A stretch of DNA of 64,000 bases from Chelonoidis abingdonii (taxonomy: Eukaryota > Chordata > Testudines > Testudinidae): positions 48,828,363 to 48,892,362 of the forward strand of contig NC_133774.1 in the NCBI RefSeq assembly GCF_003597395.2. Reading direction: 5' to 3'. Positions 46,531 through 57,095 of this stretch are shown one piece after another. The notes under the pieces were generated by a model. It was not told the origin of the DNA, did no database searches, and saw only the letters and a program-made list of their open reading frames with translations. Within the stretch, counting starts at the first letter, position 1. Every line of letters starts with the position of its first letter. The translations under genes and the position numbers were made by a program.

Positions 46531-47010
46531 ACCTTTTAATTTCCAGACTACTGTATTTCTTTCACTAGGTTGATTTATCTTGTCTGTCCCAAGTTTCATC
46601 TCATTTAAACTACTTGCTTACAATAGACATAAAAATACAAGTGTCAGAGCACACTATTACTAAAAAATTGCTTACTTTCTAATTTTTACCATATAATTAT
46701 AAAATAAATTAATTTAAATATGAATATTTTACTTACATTTCAGTGTGATACTTGAGCCCTTTTTCACTTGTGAGCCTTGTCTAAAGCCTGAGACCCAGGC
46801 AGCCCAGATGAAGCATGTAACTTAGCTTTGCCAGGACCCCGGTGGCATGAAGTCTTGGGTAACTGTCCAGCCTGCCACCCCCTAATGCAGGTCCTGCACT
46901 TGTAACCCCTCTAACCCATCCCTCACCCTCCAGTGGCTGTAACCGCCAGGTTGAGAAACATTAGCTAGATGAGTGGAGTACCCCCGGAGGACCCTGGTTG
47001 AGAACAACTG

Positions 47011-49140
47011 ATCTAGAGGATTCCATCTAGGGATCTCAAAGCACACGTCTTTGCAAACATTAATTAATCAAGTCTCAATATCTCCAGAATGTACAAACTA
47101 GTATTATACTCATTTTATAGAGGGGGAAACTAAGTGATAGAGCAGTTAATTGAATTGTCCAAGTCATACAGGAAGTCTATGACAAAGTCAGGAATAGCAC
47201 AGTCTTGTTTCTTGCCAAGAGACTTATTTCTAGCAGTATTTTCAAAACTTTTCATATTGTTCTTGCCTTTGGCTGACTCATTCTTATTTCTTTTCTCAAT
47301 GTCATTTCATTTATCCTGGAATATACTTGGCAAGTTATCCATTCTGTGATGCAACCATCTCACAAGGGATTATTTTGCTACCTTGCTGGAGTTCTAAGAA
47401 TTGGTTCTCTTTGATCTTGCTGTTTAATTAATGCTCATCTGTGCACTGAAGTAGGGGGTTAACTACAATTCGAGTTTGTGTTTCAATGGCTTCACAAAGT
47501 CAGCGCATGCTGACCTAGTTGTATTTTTGATCTGTAGCCATTTACATTCACCACCTCAGAGTATTCTAGGCAGCATTTCCCTGCTCCAATTTATCTCACA
47601 GACCATATCTTCTTGTTTGTTTCCTTCTCCCTTCACTCATCTAGCACCTGTTTCCTCTGGACTGCTTTCCGCAGTCACTGGAATCTTCTCCTCTACAACT
47701 TTTGCCATCTGGAATACCCTTATATCTCCCTTCAAATCCACATTGAAAATATTTGTCTTTGCCTCTACCTTTTCATCCACCCACCCACAGACACTAGTCA
47801 GTTATTTCCACTATTGAATGGCTTTATAAAGACATTTTTCTGTAATTTATATAACACATTACTTTCTGATGGCTTAATTTTTAATGTTATAAAGCATTCT
47901 GGGTTGAAGTTGATAGGACATAGTGATGCTTAGATATCATGGAGGGATGCACTAGAAATGCAGAGGTAGGTAGGAAATAAAGTTGTATCATCATTTAGAT
48001 TACTTATTATCTAGCATTGCCTTACGAAGTGATATAGGATGCAAAGGCATGAAGTGTACTAGAGGCTGTAGGCCAAATTGTGTCCTCAGTTTAAGGGGAT
48101 TATATCAGTGCAAGTCCAGGGCACTGCCTGACTTGCTTTCTGATACGAGTTTCACTTGCTGCAGTACTACATTGGATTTTATATTGTCTACGAATATTTG
48201 TTTTAAAGTCTATGAACCCTGTTTTCAGTCAAAACAGATAGAGATATACCTTAGCATGTTAATGAATACTTCAAACCCTAACAAAAACTGCCCCGTGAAG
48301 AATGTGAGTTTAAATTCACAAGGACTTTATATCCAACTTATCCCCCAGATAGGCTCATAGGAGTTCTTTTGAAATGGACCAAAGATTCTTGAGATTACCC
48401 CGTGCACCAATGCAAACTAGAAGGAAATTACAAGATTTTGCATGTGGATAAAGGAATAATGTGCTTTATCAAATTTATTGGAACTTTGAAATGTAGTTGT
48501 ACTTGTTGATGGGTGCCTGGACTAAAGGATGAGACAATATACATCACATGAAGTAAGCTTTTTAATACCCAGACTCTCAGAGCTGCACAGGACTGTAAGA
48601 GAAGTGAGGAAGAATGGAACTTAACACACTGTGCTGGAAAACCACAACCTGCTTCATTCAGGGAGACCAGAACACCTGGTTGCTCCAAGAAGAGCAACAC
48701 TTCAGCTGGCCATACTTGCCACTGCAAGAAGCTCTTCAAGTGACATTTGTTTCTAGGAGAACATAGTACCTGAAACAAGAGATTTCCAGGTATCTAGAGG
48801 ATCTAGCTGACAGTCTGGCCAGCTGGCAAAGAGAGAAAAGTTGGTAATGTGTGAGGTCCATAGATAGCTTAATCAGAATTCTCTGTAACTAATGAAGCAT
48901 AGGGACACACTAGCTATGCTCCCCACAGTGTTTAGGCTGGCTGTGCTCATGTTTTGTTTAACATTATGTTTATGGTTTATGATTTTCTTGATTTTTTTCC
49001 TTATGCCAAAGAAGCATTATTATAAATAACTAGAATTGGTCATGGTGACTATTTGAGTTACCAGGCACCTTGGAAATTAGATAGTTAACTTCTGACTTTA
49101 TGGCCTGGCTATAACAAGTGTAACTGAGTAGGAACTGGCC
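47011..49140. other. Non-coding stretch, nothing recognised
   Basis: Several short frames (for example 47,476-47,817) lack conserved motifs. No element ends seen. Confidence 0.5.
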
Positions 49141-49918
49141 TTTTTAAAGCTTAGCTTGGAGGATCATTATGGCAAGAAGTGAGTCTAACAATAGGTTTTT
49201 AAAGCACCTTGTACATTTGGGTAATGGCTGGCTAGGAAGGAGTACTGCAGAAAGGGATCTGGGGGTCATAGTTGACCACAAGCTCGATATGAATCAACAA
49301 TGTAACACTGTTGCAAAAAAAGCGAACGTCATTCCGGGACGTATTAGGAGGAGTGTTGTAAGCAAGACACGAGAAGTAACTCTTCCGCTCTACTTCATGC
49401 TGATTAGGCCTCAGTTGGAGTATTGTATCCAGTTCTGAGTGCCACATTTCAGGAAAGATGTGGACAAATTGGAGAAAGTCCAGAGAAAAGCAACAAAATT
49501 ATTAAAGATCTAGAAAACATGACCTATGAAGGAAGTTTGAAAAAATTGGGTTTATTTAATATGGAAAAGAGGAGACTGAGATGGGACATAATAGTTTTCA
49601 AGTACACAAAAGATTGTTACAAGGAGGAGGGAGAAAAATGGTTCTTTTTAACCTCTGAGGAGTGGACAAGAAGCAATGGGCTTAAATTACAGCACGGGAG
49701 GTTTAGGTTGGACATCAGGAAAAACTTCCTAACTGTCAGAGTGGTTAAGCATTGGAATAAATTGCCTAGGGAGGTTGTGGAATCTCCATCATTGGAGACT
49801 TTTAAGAGCAGGTTAGACAAACACTTGTCAGGAACGGATAATATTTAGTCCTGCCATGAGTGTAGGAGACTGGACTAGATGACTTCTCAAGGTCCATTAC
49901 AATCCTATGATTCTACAA
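49141..49918 (+). mobile_element. CR1 LINE, 5'-truncated 3' portion
   Basis: Encodes the C-terminal part of ORF2 in pieces. First RDLGVIVDHKLDMNQQCNTV and LIRPQLEYCIQF (49,169-49,438). After frameshifts, KDLENMTYEGSLKKLGLF, MEKRRLRWDII, LDIRKNFLTVRVVKHWNKLP and REVVESPSLETFKSRLDKHL (49,423-49,848). The 3' end is GAGACTGGACTAGATGAC followed by ATCCTATGATTCTAC. This is a different CR1 subfamily from the 44.3 kb copy, judging by the C-terminal wording. Confidence 0.9.
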
Positions 49919-50710
49919 TTTACTTCGCCACAAAATTCACTTGTATTTATAGCAAATAAATAGTAATAGTGTTTTATTAATGAGGAAGCTGAATGAAAGA
50001 CACATAAGCCCACCTGAAAACAGGATCTTGTGACATTTAATAATGTTTCACCCTCCCCTTCCTTACTATTTGTTTTTTAAGTACCACAGTAAGCTGGTGA
50101 CAGAGCCTCATTTGGATACAAAGAATGAAAATTCTCTCCACTTCTATTGATCTCTTCACAAAGTATCTTTCAGGCACCCCAGTACCCATCCTAACCAGCA
50201 TTTTGTCCTGGCTCATTTAGTGTGAAAAAAGACTTGAACCTGCCTCTCTTTCTCCCAAGAGAGATGGAGGCAATAAACACTGTATTGTTTGGTTTTGACA
50301 GAGGATCTGTTTTATGTATCAATGGAGACAAGTTAATTTAATACTATCTGAGGGTTTACTTCAGTCACACATTTATCCTGAAGTGGTCTGTCACTCAGAA
50401 GACTGCTGCAGGAAATAAAAATGATGAGAAGCACTAGCACCTGTTCAGGCAGAGCCCCTACCCACTTAACCACTGCTCCCATTGCAAGTGGCTTGGTGTT
50501 GAGCTGGGAAAAAGTTTTCTGATGGAACAGGTTTTCCCATTGGGAAATGCTGGTTCAGCAAAATGCTTTGCAGAAACAACTTGTGACATTTTCTAGGGGC
50601 ACTTATCAAAACACATCATTTCTATAAGATCAGAATGCTTTGTTTCAATAGTGTGTGCAATGTAATAGCTGCACTGGTCCCAGGATATTCGAGAGTATAT
50701 CCTGAAAGAA
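49919..50710. other. Non-coding stretch
   Basis: Short frames only; no element ends seen. Confidence 0.5.
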
Positions 50711-50872
50711 GAGACAAGGTGGGTGAGGTAATGTCTTCGATTGGACCAAGTTCTGTTGGTGATGGAGAGAGACAAGTTTTTGAGCTTACGCAGCTAATCT
50801 CGAAAGCTTGTCTCTCTGTCCCCAACAGAAGTTGGTATAGTAAATGACATTACCTCACCCACCCTGTCTCTC
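50711..50872. repeat. 160-bp foldback (palindromic) element
   Basis: The left arm GAGACAAGGTGGGTGAGGTA, ATGTCTTCGATTGGACCAAG, TTCTGTTGGTGATGGAGAGA is answered by the right arm CTTGTCTCTCTGTCCCCAAC, AGAAGTTGGTATAGTAAATG, ACATTACCTCACCCACCCTG. The arms pair for most of their length around a loop near 50,785-50,800. Known as part of a dispersed turtle repeat; no coding capacity. Confidence 0.7.
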
Positions 50873-51034
50873 CTTTCAATAATATCACTTCAGCAGCTGC
50901 ACCAAATGAAAAACCTTCCACCTACAATTCAGTCTGCGGTTACTAGATGTAGGATAACACCACTGAGCATTTGCAAAAGAAAGGCCTGATGCAAGAACGG
51001 ATATGTTTAGAACAAATATCTACAGCCCACCAAA

Positions 51035-53077
51035 GGCCCGGTCTACACTACGCGTTTAAATCGATTTAAAGAGCATTAAATCGATTTAACGCTGTACCCA
51101 TCAGACTACAACGCCCTTTATATCAATATAAAGGGCTCTTTAAATCGATTTCTGTACTCCACCCCGACGAGAGGAGTAGCGCTAAATTCGATATTAACAT
51201 ATCGGATTACGGTTAGTGTGGACGGAAATCGACGTTATTGGCCTCTGGGCGGTATCCCACAGTGCACCACTGACCGCTCTGGACAGCAATCTGAACTCGG
51301 ATGCAGTCGGCAGGTAAACAGGAAAAGCCCCGCGAACTTTTGAATTACATTTCCTGTTTGCCCAGCGTGGAGCTCTGATCAGCACGGGTGGCGATGCAGT
51401 CTCAAATCCAAAAAGAGCTCCAGCATGGACCATACGGGAGATACTAGATCTGATCGCTGTACGGGGAGACAAATCTGTTGCATCAGAGCTCCGTTACAGA
51501 ACACACGAAATGCCAAAGCATTTGAAAAAAAAATCTCCAGGATACACAGCGCTGTGTGACAAGCGTAACGGGAAGCCAGAGACTCAAATGGACGCTCATG
51601 GGGAGGGGGTACTGAGGACTCCAGCTATCCCACAGTCCACAGCAGTCTCTCTGAAAAGTATTTGCATTCTTGGCTGAGCTCCCAATGTCTGTAGGTTCAA
51701 ACACAGTGTCTGGCGTGGTTCAGGGAACAGCTCCTCAGTTTCTTTCCCCCCCCACCACCACGTGAAAGAAAAGGGAAAGAAATCATTTCTTGACTACTTT
51801 CAATGTCACCCTATGTGTACTGAATGCTGCTGGTAGACGCGATGCTGCAGCAGTGAAGAGCAGTATCCGCTTCTCTCCCCTCCCCCTCCCAGTGGTAGAC
51901 GGTGCAATAGGACTAGTAACCGTCCTCATGAATATCTAACATGTTGACATCGAGGCCAACATTGCTGGTTACTCCCAGTAGATAGGACAGAACGGCTAAT
52001 AACCAGCTTCATCATAGCAACTGGGGGCTTCAGCCCCCTCCCTTTCCTGTGTAAAGAAAAGATTCTGTACTGCCTGGACTGTCATAGCAGCAGCATGCTG
52101 GGCTCCTCTCCCCCACACCGTTTAATGTCCTGCCTGGACTATCATCGTGCCGGGAGGCTGCCTCCCCCTCATTTTATGTCACTAAACACTCAGTGTTTCT
52201 TATTCCTGCATTCTTTATTACTTCATGACACAAATGGGCAGGACACTGCCACGGTATCCCAGGAAGGTTGGGGGAGAGGAGGGAAGCAACGGGTGGGTTG
52301 TTGCAGGGGCACCCCCTGTGAATACTGACACGGAGCAGCTGTGCTGTGATACACTGGTCTCTAATACACTTGCCCCTTATTCTAGGCAGGACTGACTCTA
52401 TTTTTAGAAACCATAAGGGAGGGATTGACTCAGTCCCAAGTGAGTCAATCCCAATTTTGCTTTTGCGTTGCGCCCCCGGCCGATTTCAGCCAGGGGCACT
52501 CATGATAGCAGCGGACAGTACAGAGGGGGAGAGATAACCGTCATCTTCATTGCCAGTTTTCTCCGGCAGTAGACGGTACAGAACGACCAGGTAACCATCT
52601 CTGCTATCATTGCAAAAGCAAGTGAATGCTGCTGTGTAGCGCTGGAGTATCGCCTCTCTGTCCGCGGCATCCAGTACACATATGGTGCCGCAAAAAAAAA
52701 AAAAGCTGAACGGGCTCCATGGTTGCCATGCTATGGCATCTGCCAGGGCAATCCAGGAAAAAATGGCGCGAAAGGATTGTCAGCTGATGTTTTCCCAGAG
52801 GAAGGAATGACTGACGACATTTACCCAGAACCACCACCGCGACAATAATGATTCAACCCAGAATTCAAGGGGCGGGGGAGACTGCGGGAACTATGGGATA
52901 GCTACGGAAGAGCTACCCACAATGCAACGCTTCAGAAATCGACGTTAGCCTCGGACCATGGACGCACAACGCCGAATTACTGTGCCTAGTGTGGCCGCAT
53001 GAAATCGAATTTATAATATCAGTTTTATAAAACCGATTTTAGCTAATTCGATATTATCCCGTAGTGTAGACGTGGCC
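51035..53077 (+). mobile_element. 2.0-kb Harbinger-type element carrying a Myb-like fragment
   Basis: The ends are inverted: GGCCCGGTCTACACTACGCG at the left; GGCCACGTCTACACTACGGG on the other strand at the right. Sub-terminal AAATCGATTTAA and ATTCGATATT palindromes lie near both ends. AAA flanks both sides (51,032-51,034 and 53,078-53,080), compatible with the 3-bp duplication of PIF/Harbinger. Inside is a Myb/SANT-like coding fragment at 51,417-51,677, but no DDE transposase. The right two thirds hold no gene. Confidence 0.75.
51417..51677 (+). pseudogene. Myb/SANT-like DNA-binding protein fragment of a Harbinger element
   Basis: The 86-codon open stretch contains APAWTIREILDLIAVRGDK and SVASELRYRTHEMPKHLKKK. 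The W...L...W/V spacing and the wording match the trihelix Myb/SANT-like domain of the second Harbinger protein, which helps the DDE transposase enter the nucleus and bind TIRs. It then reads through DKRNGKPETQMDAHGEGVLR into a stop. The likely upstream start (ATG at 51,394) is out of phase by one base, so a frameshift has broken it. Only the first part of the domain is kept. Confidence 0.7.
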
Positions 53078-54859
53078 AAAGAAGCGGTAATCAAAATGTC
53101 TTGCAGTACTAAGTCAAACACCTTACAGAAGTCTAAGTATATTAAATCAAAACTATTATCCTTATCAAGGAAATTTTTCGTCTTAATACATTAAAAGGTA
53201 AAAGGGACCACTGAGTTTGTCTTCCTGCAGCACACAGGACACAAAACCTCACTAACTCCAGCATCAATTCCATATCTTCTGGTTGAGCTAGAGCAACACT
53301 TAAATTTTCTCCCTCCCCAGAGCAGCAGGATAACTAAGGAGATTGGCCAAGTCACAATCTCCCTTCGAGACTGCACCAGGAGTCTCTACAAGACTAAAAT
53401 TACATGGCACTGTATTACAATGCCCTCATTTTCCATCACAGAATAAACTAGAGTCTTGGATTTCTCCCAGAAGTTCCCAACTACTTCAGTTTCAAAAAAA
53501 CATAGTAAAACAAAGATAACACATTTTGTATACAGCTCAAACAACTGTCCTAGGTAGGTCAAGAGAGCTAGCATTTTATGGTCTAAGCATAGTTAGCATG
53601 ATTCTCTATTGTGTTTGAGCTCCGCTCAGGTGCAGCAGACACTGTCAGGAAGCAAGTTGCTGCTCCCTGATTCTCAGCTGCCTGGCCCTAATATAATTTA
53701 AAGTTGGGGGATGGGCGGGGAGTTTAATTTATACCTGTGATGTAAGAAACCTGAGGGACCATAAATTATGCCAATGAAAAATTGGACATAGTGGGGTCTT
53801 GCTCTGTCATGCCCTTTTCTTCCCATGGTGCCTGGAGAGGAGGTTCTAGCAAGGAGGCAACGAGTAACCTCTTCCATCTTTAAACTGGCAGACACTCACC
53901 CTACACAGAGGAAGTTGTCCGCCGCAGATCTGCTGCCACTTTTAATTCTCTTTGCACCACATATGCAGGAGCACAGGTTTCATATTAAGGTAGACTAGGA
54001 ATACACTATTCATTATTTATTCTTAAAATGTATCTTCTTTATAAAGAACATATTGGATAGAACATAGCCTATAGAAATCCTGGAAAATTTTATCTATTCA
54101 TCCAGTTATTGCTCATTCTAAAATCTTCTCATTTTCCTTTTATCTCTTATAGATATAGAATAGCTCATGATCTTCAGCTTCAAATGTATATTTATAATAT
54201 TTTCTGATGTTTAGAGAATGCAATAAAGTTTTTACCCTACAATAGAAGTTACCTTTTTGAGAGGGAAGGGAGTTCATTGGATTTAACTGTATAAAATTAG
54301 ATCAAAGACAAAAATAGCAGTTAGGATCCACAAAAGTTAACTGTTTGTTATAGTTATTAGGTTAAAAAGACATTTAAGGAACTGGCTGTGAATTGATCAT
54401 GCTCACCATTTTTAAACAAAAAGTCTGTCAGATGCACTAAAGGGAATACTGCAAGTGTAGTTTGATTGGTCTTATGGTAGCATTAATAAATGCATGACTC
54501 TTGGAAAAGTGGTAGTTTAGGAAATGATAAGTGGAGACTGCCAACAATGTTATTTTGCATGATTGCACTGTAATTATTTTATGTCATTGAATCAAGCTGT
54601 GCATGATTAAAGGCTATTTTAATTCTAATGACAAATAATGCATTTTCGTATTGCTAAAACACTGTACAAGACTACCATCATTGGGTCTGGTTACAATTAA
54701 CCATAAATCTTCATTAACAGCAATTATGGAGAAGTGAAAGCTGCTCTATAGTTGAAGCTGAAGTTCGTGTCCCATTATAAACTATTCATGTTTTTAAAAA
54801 CCTACCTTCCCAAACAAAATAAACCTTTCTTCAACTGAAAATTTTGAGCTGTCTACAGT
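53078..54859. other. Non-coding stretch, nothing recognised
   Basis: AT-rich, short frames only, no element ends seen. Confidence 0.5.
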
Positions 54860-55971
54860 CTTAACATATCAAATAACCATAGTAGTCTGTTTCTTGTGAG
54901 AACAATCTGGATCAGCATCAACAATGATCAATTGAAAAAGACTCGGCATTTCAAATCTCATGAAGAATTGTTGTTTGTACGAATGACCCATATAGCTCAA
55001 TAAACTGGTTTTGTATGTGTGTGGAGAGATAATGGACTCCCATGTACTTTTGACTGTCTTGAGATTCTTGAACATGTTTAACATGCTCTGATAAAAGTGA
55101 GTCATATTTGCTGAGGAGCTCAACTATGCCTAGAAAGCTTCCATTTGCACTATCGCCAATACATTGACTGGAACCAAAGAAAGCCAATCTTCATTCAGAA
55201 AGAAAAAGGATGACATTTTGGATGCTCTCACGAAGTTTTTTCCAGTTATTAGTTTCTGTAGAGAGTTCAGTCCAGAGTAAATTCTCAACTTAACTTTCAG
55301 CTGATGCTGCCCTTCTGGCTGATTTCCATGCAACATAGTTTTCTTTGTGTGATGTTGAACTCTCGTGTGATGGTATTCGGTCTTTCAACTTCCTCCAACC
55401 TCTGTTGATGCTCCATCCTGATTGATCAGAAAGAACTGATGCATTTGCAGCACTTTTGTTCAAAATGACAGGGTGTACAGTACAGAGATTATTTTTCCAT
55501 ACTCCAGCATAAACAGTCGTTTCTGCAGGTCTCACCATTTGGAAGAGTTTTTGTCAGCAGACAAATAGGGAAAGCATGATTATCAGCATCTCGTGGAATG
55601 TTACTTGGAATTTCAAAACAGCTAATTTGAAGAAAAGATTGCATTTGTGCAGCATTGCTCTTGTCTATAATTCCAATGTCAGTCACAGTCAAACCTGTAG
55701 TACTCATGAATTTCTGTTGCTGCATAAGATCTACATCTTCCTGTTGCTGTTGAGTTTTTTGATCATACACAGAATCTTCTCCTGCATCTGTTACTGTTGG
55801 CACATCTCCTTTACTACTGTCCTCACATTCAGGTATTCGCACTGAAATATCACCTGTTGCAGTTGCAGGGTTTTCATTAGCTGTAGCATTGTTTGTTGAG
55901 TAAGGTGTGTTTTCCAGTGGTTTGAGAAATGAAGTTATTGGCTTTGAGCTCTTGGCTGCTGCTTCACTCAA
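54860..55971 (-). pseudogene. hAT-family transposase / ZMYM1-like pseudogene (TTF zinc finger and DUF4371 region)
   Basis: A 160-codon segment (55,971-55,489) begins MSEAAAKSSKPITSFLKPLE and is Gln/Asp/Thr-rich. A shift to another frame near 55,530 leads to GVWKNNLCTVHPVILNKSA, DRIPSHESSTSHKENYVAWK (the end of a TTF-type zinc finger) and NQPEGQHQLKVKLRIYSGLN. A further frame gives MAFFGSSQCIGDSANGSFLG, IVELLSKYDSLLSEHVKHVQ, KYMGVHYLSTHIQNQFIELY and VDADPDCSHKKQ, the start of the DUF4371 / RNase H-like core. The catalytic C-terminal half and dimerisation domain are missing below 54,860. At least two frameshifts. It is either an autonomous hAT remnant or a dead ZMYM1-like copy; I cannot separate these. 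Confidence 0.7.
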
Positions 55972-57009
55972 CTATTTTCACTGTCTCTTGCTTGCACCAC
56001 TTTCAAATCTCCCCTTCATAGTGATCTATCTGGTCAATATGTAGCCTATACACACTTGAAATATTCTGCTGTAAATAAGTAGCTTATTTACACTTGAAAT
56101 CTTCTACTGTAAACATGTACAGAAATGATGAATGGTACACAAATGCTGAAAAGACTTAAAATGAAGGAATACTAATTAAGAACACAAAATGAAACAGTCA
56201 GACAGGTTATTATCCTTATCACTGAATCAAAACTCAAGCACGCAAGATATAATATAACAGGCTGACCTGTAGACAAAGGGATGACATATATATAGTAAAT
56301 ACAGACAGAGGGATAATGTACAAAAAATTCAAATGTGTGTTCTCACAAAACTCACTGTACGAGATTGTCCTCATAAATTTTCACCTTGAATCTTGGCCTA
56401 TAGACTATGAAAGCCTATGATGATGGCCAAGCTACCAAGCTACGGCTCAACCAATCAACCAGTCACCTCTTTTAGCTACCATCTGAAGATAATGATGAGA
56501 AATTCTCACACATAAATAATTCCTTAGTCAACTAGACGTAAAACTATAAAGATACTAAAATGCACCAATTTTCTACCTTTCAACATACACTTGATCCAGC
56601 ACCAGCCACTAGTAATGGTTTGTTTATATCATCAGCTGATCTGAGAGGACACGTTAATCACAGTCTCATCTTGTACCATCAGAACCAATATATTTTTATT
56701 AATATTTATGAACATTTTTAACTCTTTAATATGATAAAATCTATACCAGTTAACAAAAAAATTATGTTTTTTACCAAATCATCTCTCTTATTTGCTTAAA
56801 TTTGCAGCTCTAAGTTAAGAGAATGTGTCACATTTTGGTCCAATAGGGACTTGCATAAAAAGAAGTTGCAAAACTTATCAAATGCCAAAACATTAACAAG
56901 TGTCTAAATTTGAGGCCCCCTTTGAGCTTGAGGATCAGGCCAAATGCCCTCCTGACCCCACCCCCTGTCCCCCCAATTGGTCCTGAGTACAACAATCACT
57001 TGGTCAAAT
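55972..57009. other. Non-coding stretch
   Basis: It includes a near-duplicated 45-bp pair around 56,045-56,115 (CACTTGAAATATTCTGCTGT and CACTTGAAATCTTCTACTGT) beside the pseudogene. It may be 5' flank of the same element. Otherwise nothing recognised. Confidence 0.45.
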
Positions 57010-57095
57010 TCTATGTCTGTGTTATATATAAAAAGTCAGATTGGATTATCAGAATGGTCTCTTCTGGCCTTAACGTCTATTAATCTGTAACTATA
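57010..57095 (+). mobile_element. CR1 3'-end fragment
   Basis: GTCAGATTGGATTATCAG, AATGGTCTCTTCTGGCCTT and AACGTCTATTAATCTG are a decayed CR1 3' UTR end. About 80 bp remain. Confidence 0.65.

Larger units (their letters stand above)
44291..46539 (-). mobile_element. CR1 LINE, about 2.2 kb, 5'-truncated, inside the hAT element
   Basis: The 3' end is at low coordinate: ATAAGAACATAAGAATGGCC, then GGGTCAGACCAAAGGTCCACC and the C-terminal coding region. The 5' side is truncated in the linker between endonuclease and RT, at a (TTTAA)n tract (46,505-46,530). A TTTCC on each side (44,286-44,290 and 46,540-46,544) may be the target duplication. It is the longest CR1 in the window. Confidence 0.9.
44271..47010. 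mobile_element. Non-autonomous hAT element, split by a CR1 insertion
   Basis: The left end is CAGTGGTTCTCAACTTTTCC. The right end reads CAGTTGTTCTCAACCAGGG on the other strand. Between 44,290 and about 46,540 a CR1 interrupts it. The element resumes at TTTCCAGACTACTGTATTTC, where TTTCC is shared by both sides of the insertion. The remaining right arm includes ATTACTAAAAAATTGCTTAC and CATATAATTATAAAATAAAT, familiar from a common turtle hAT family. No 8-bp duplication could be seen at the outer ends. Confidence 0.7.
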
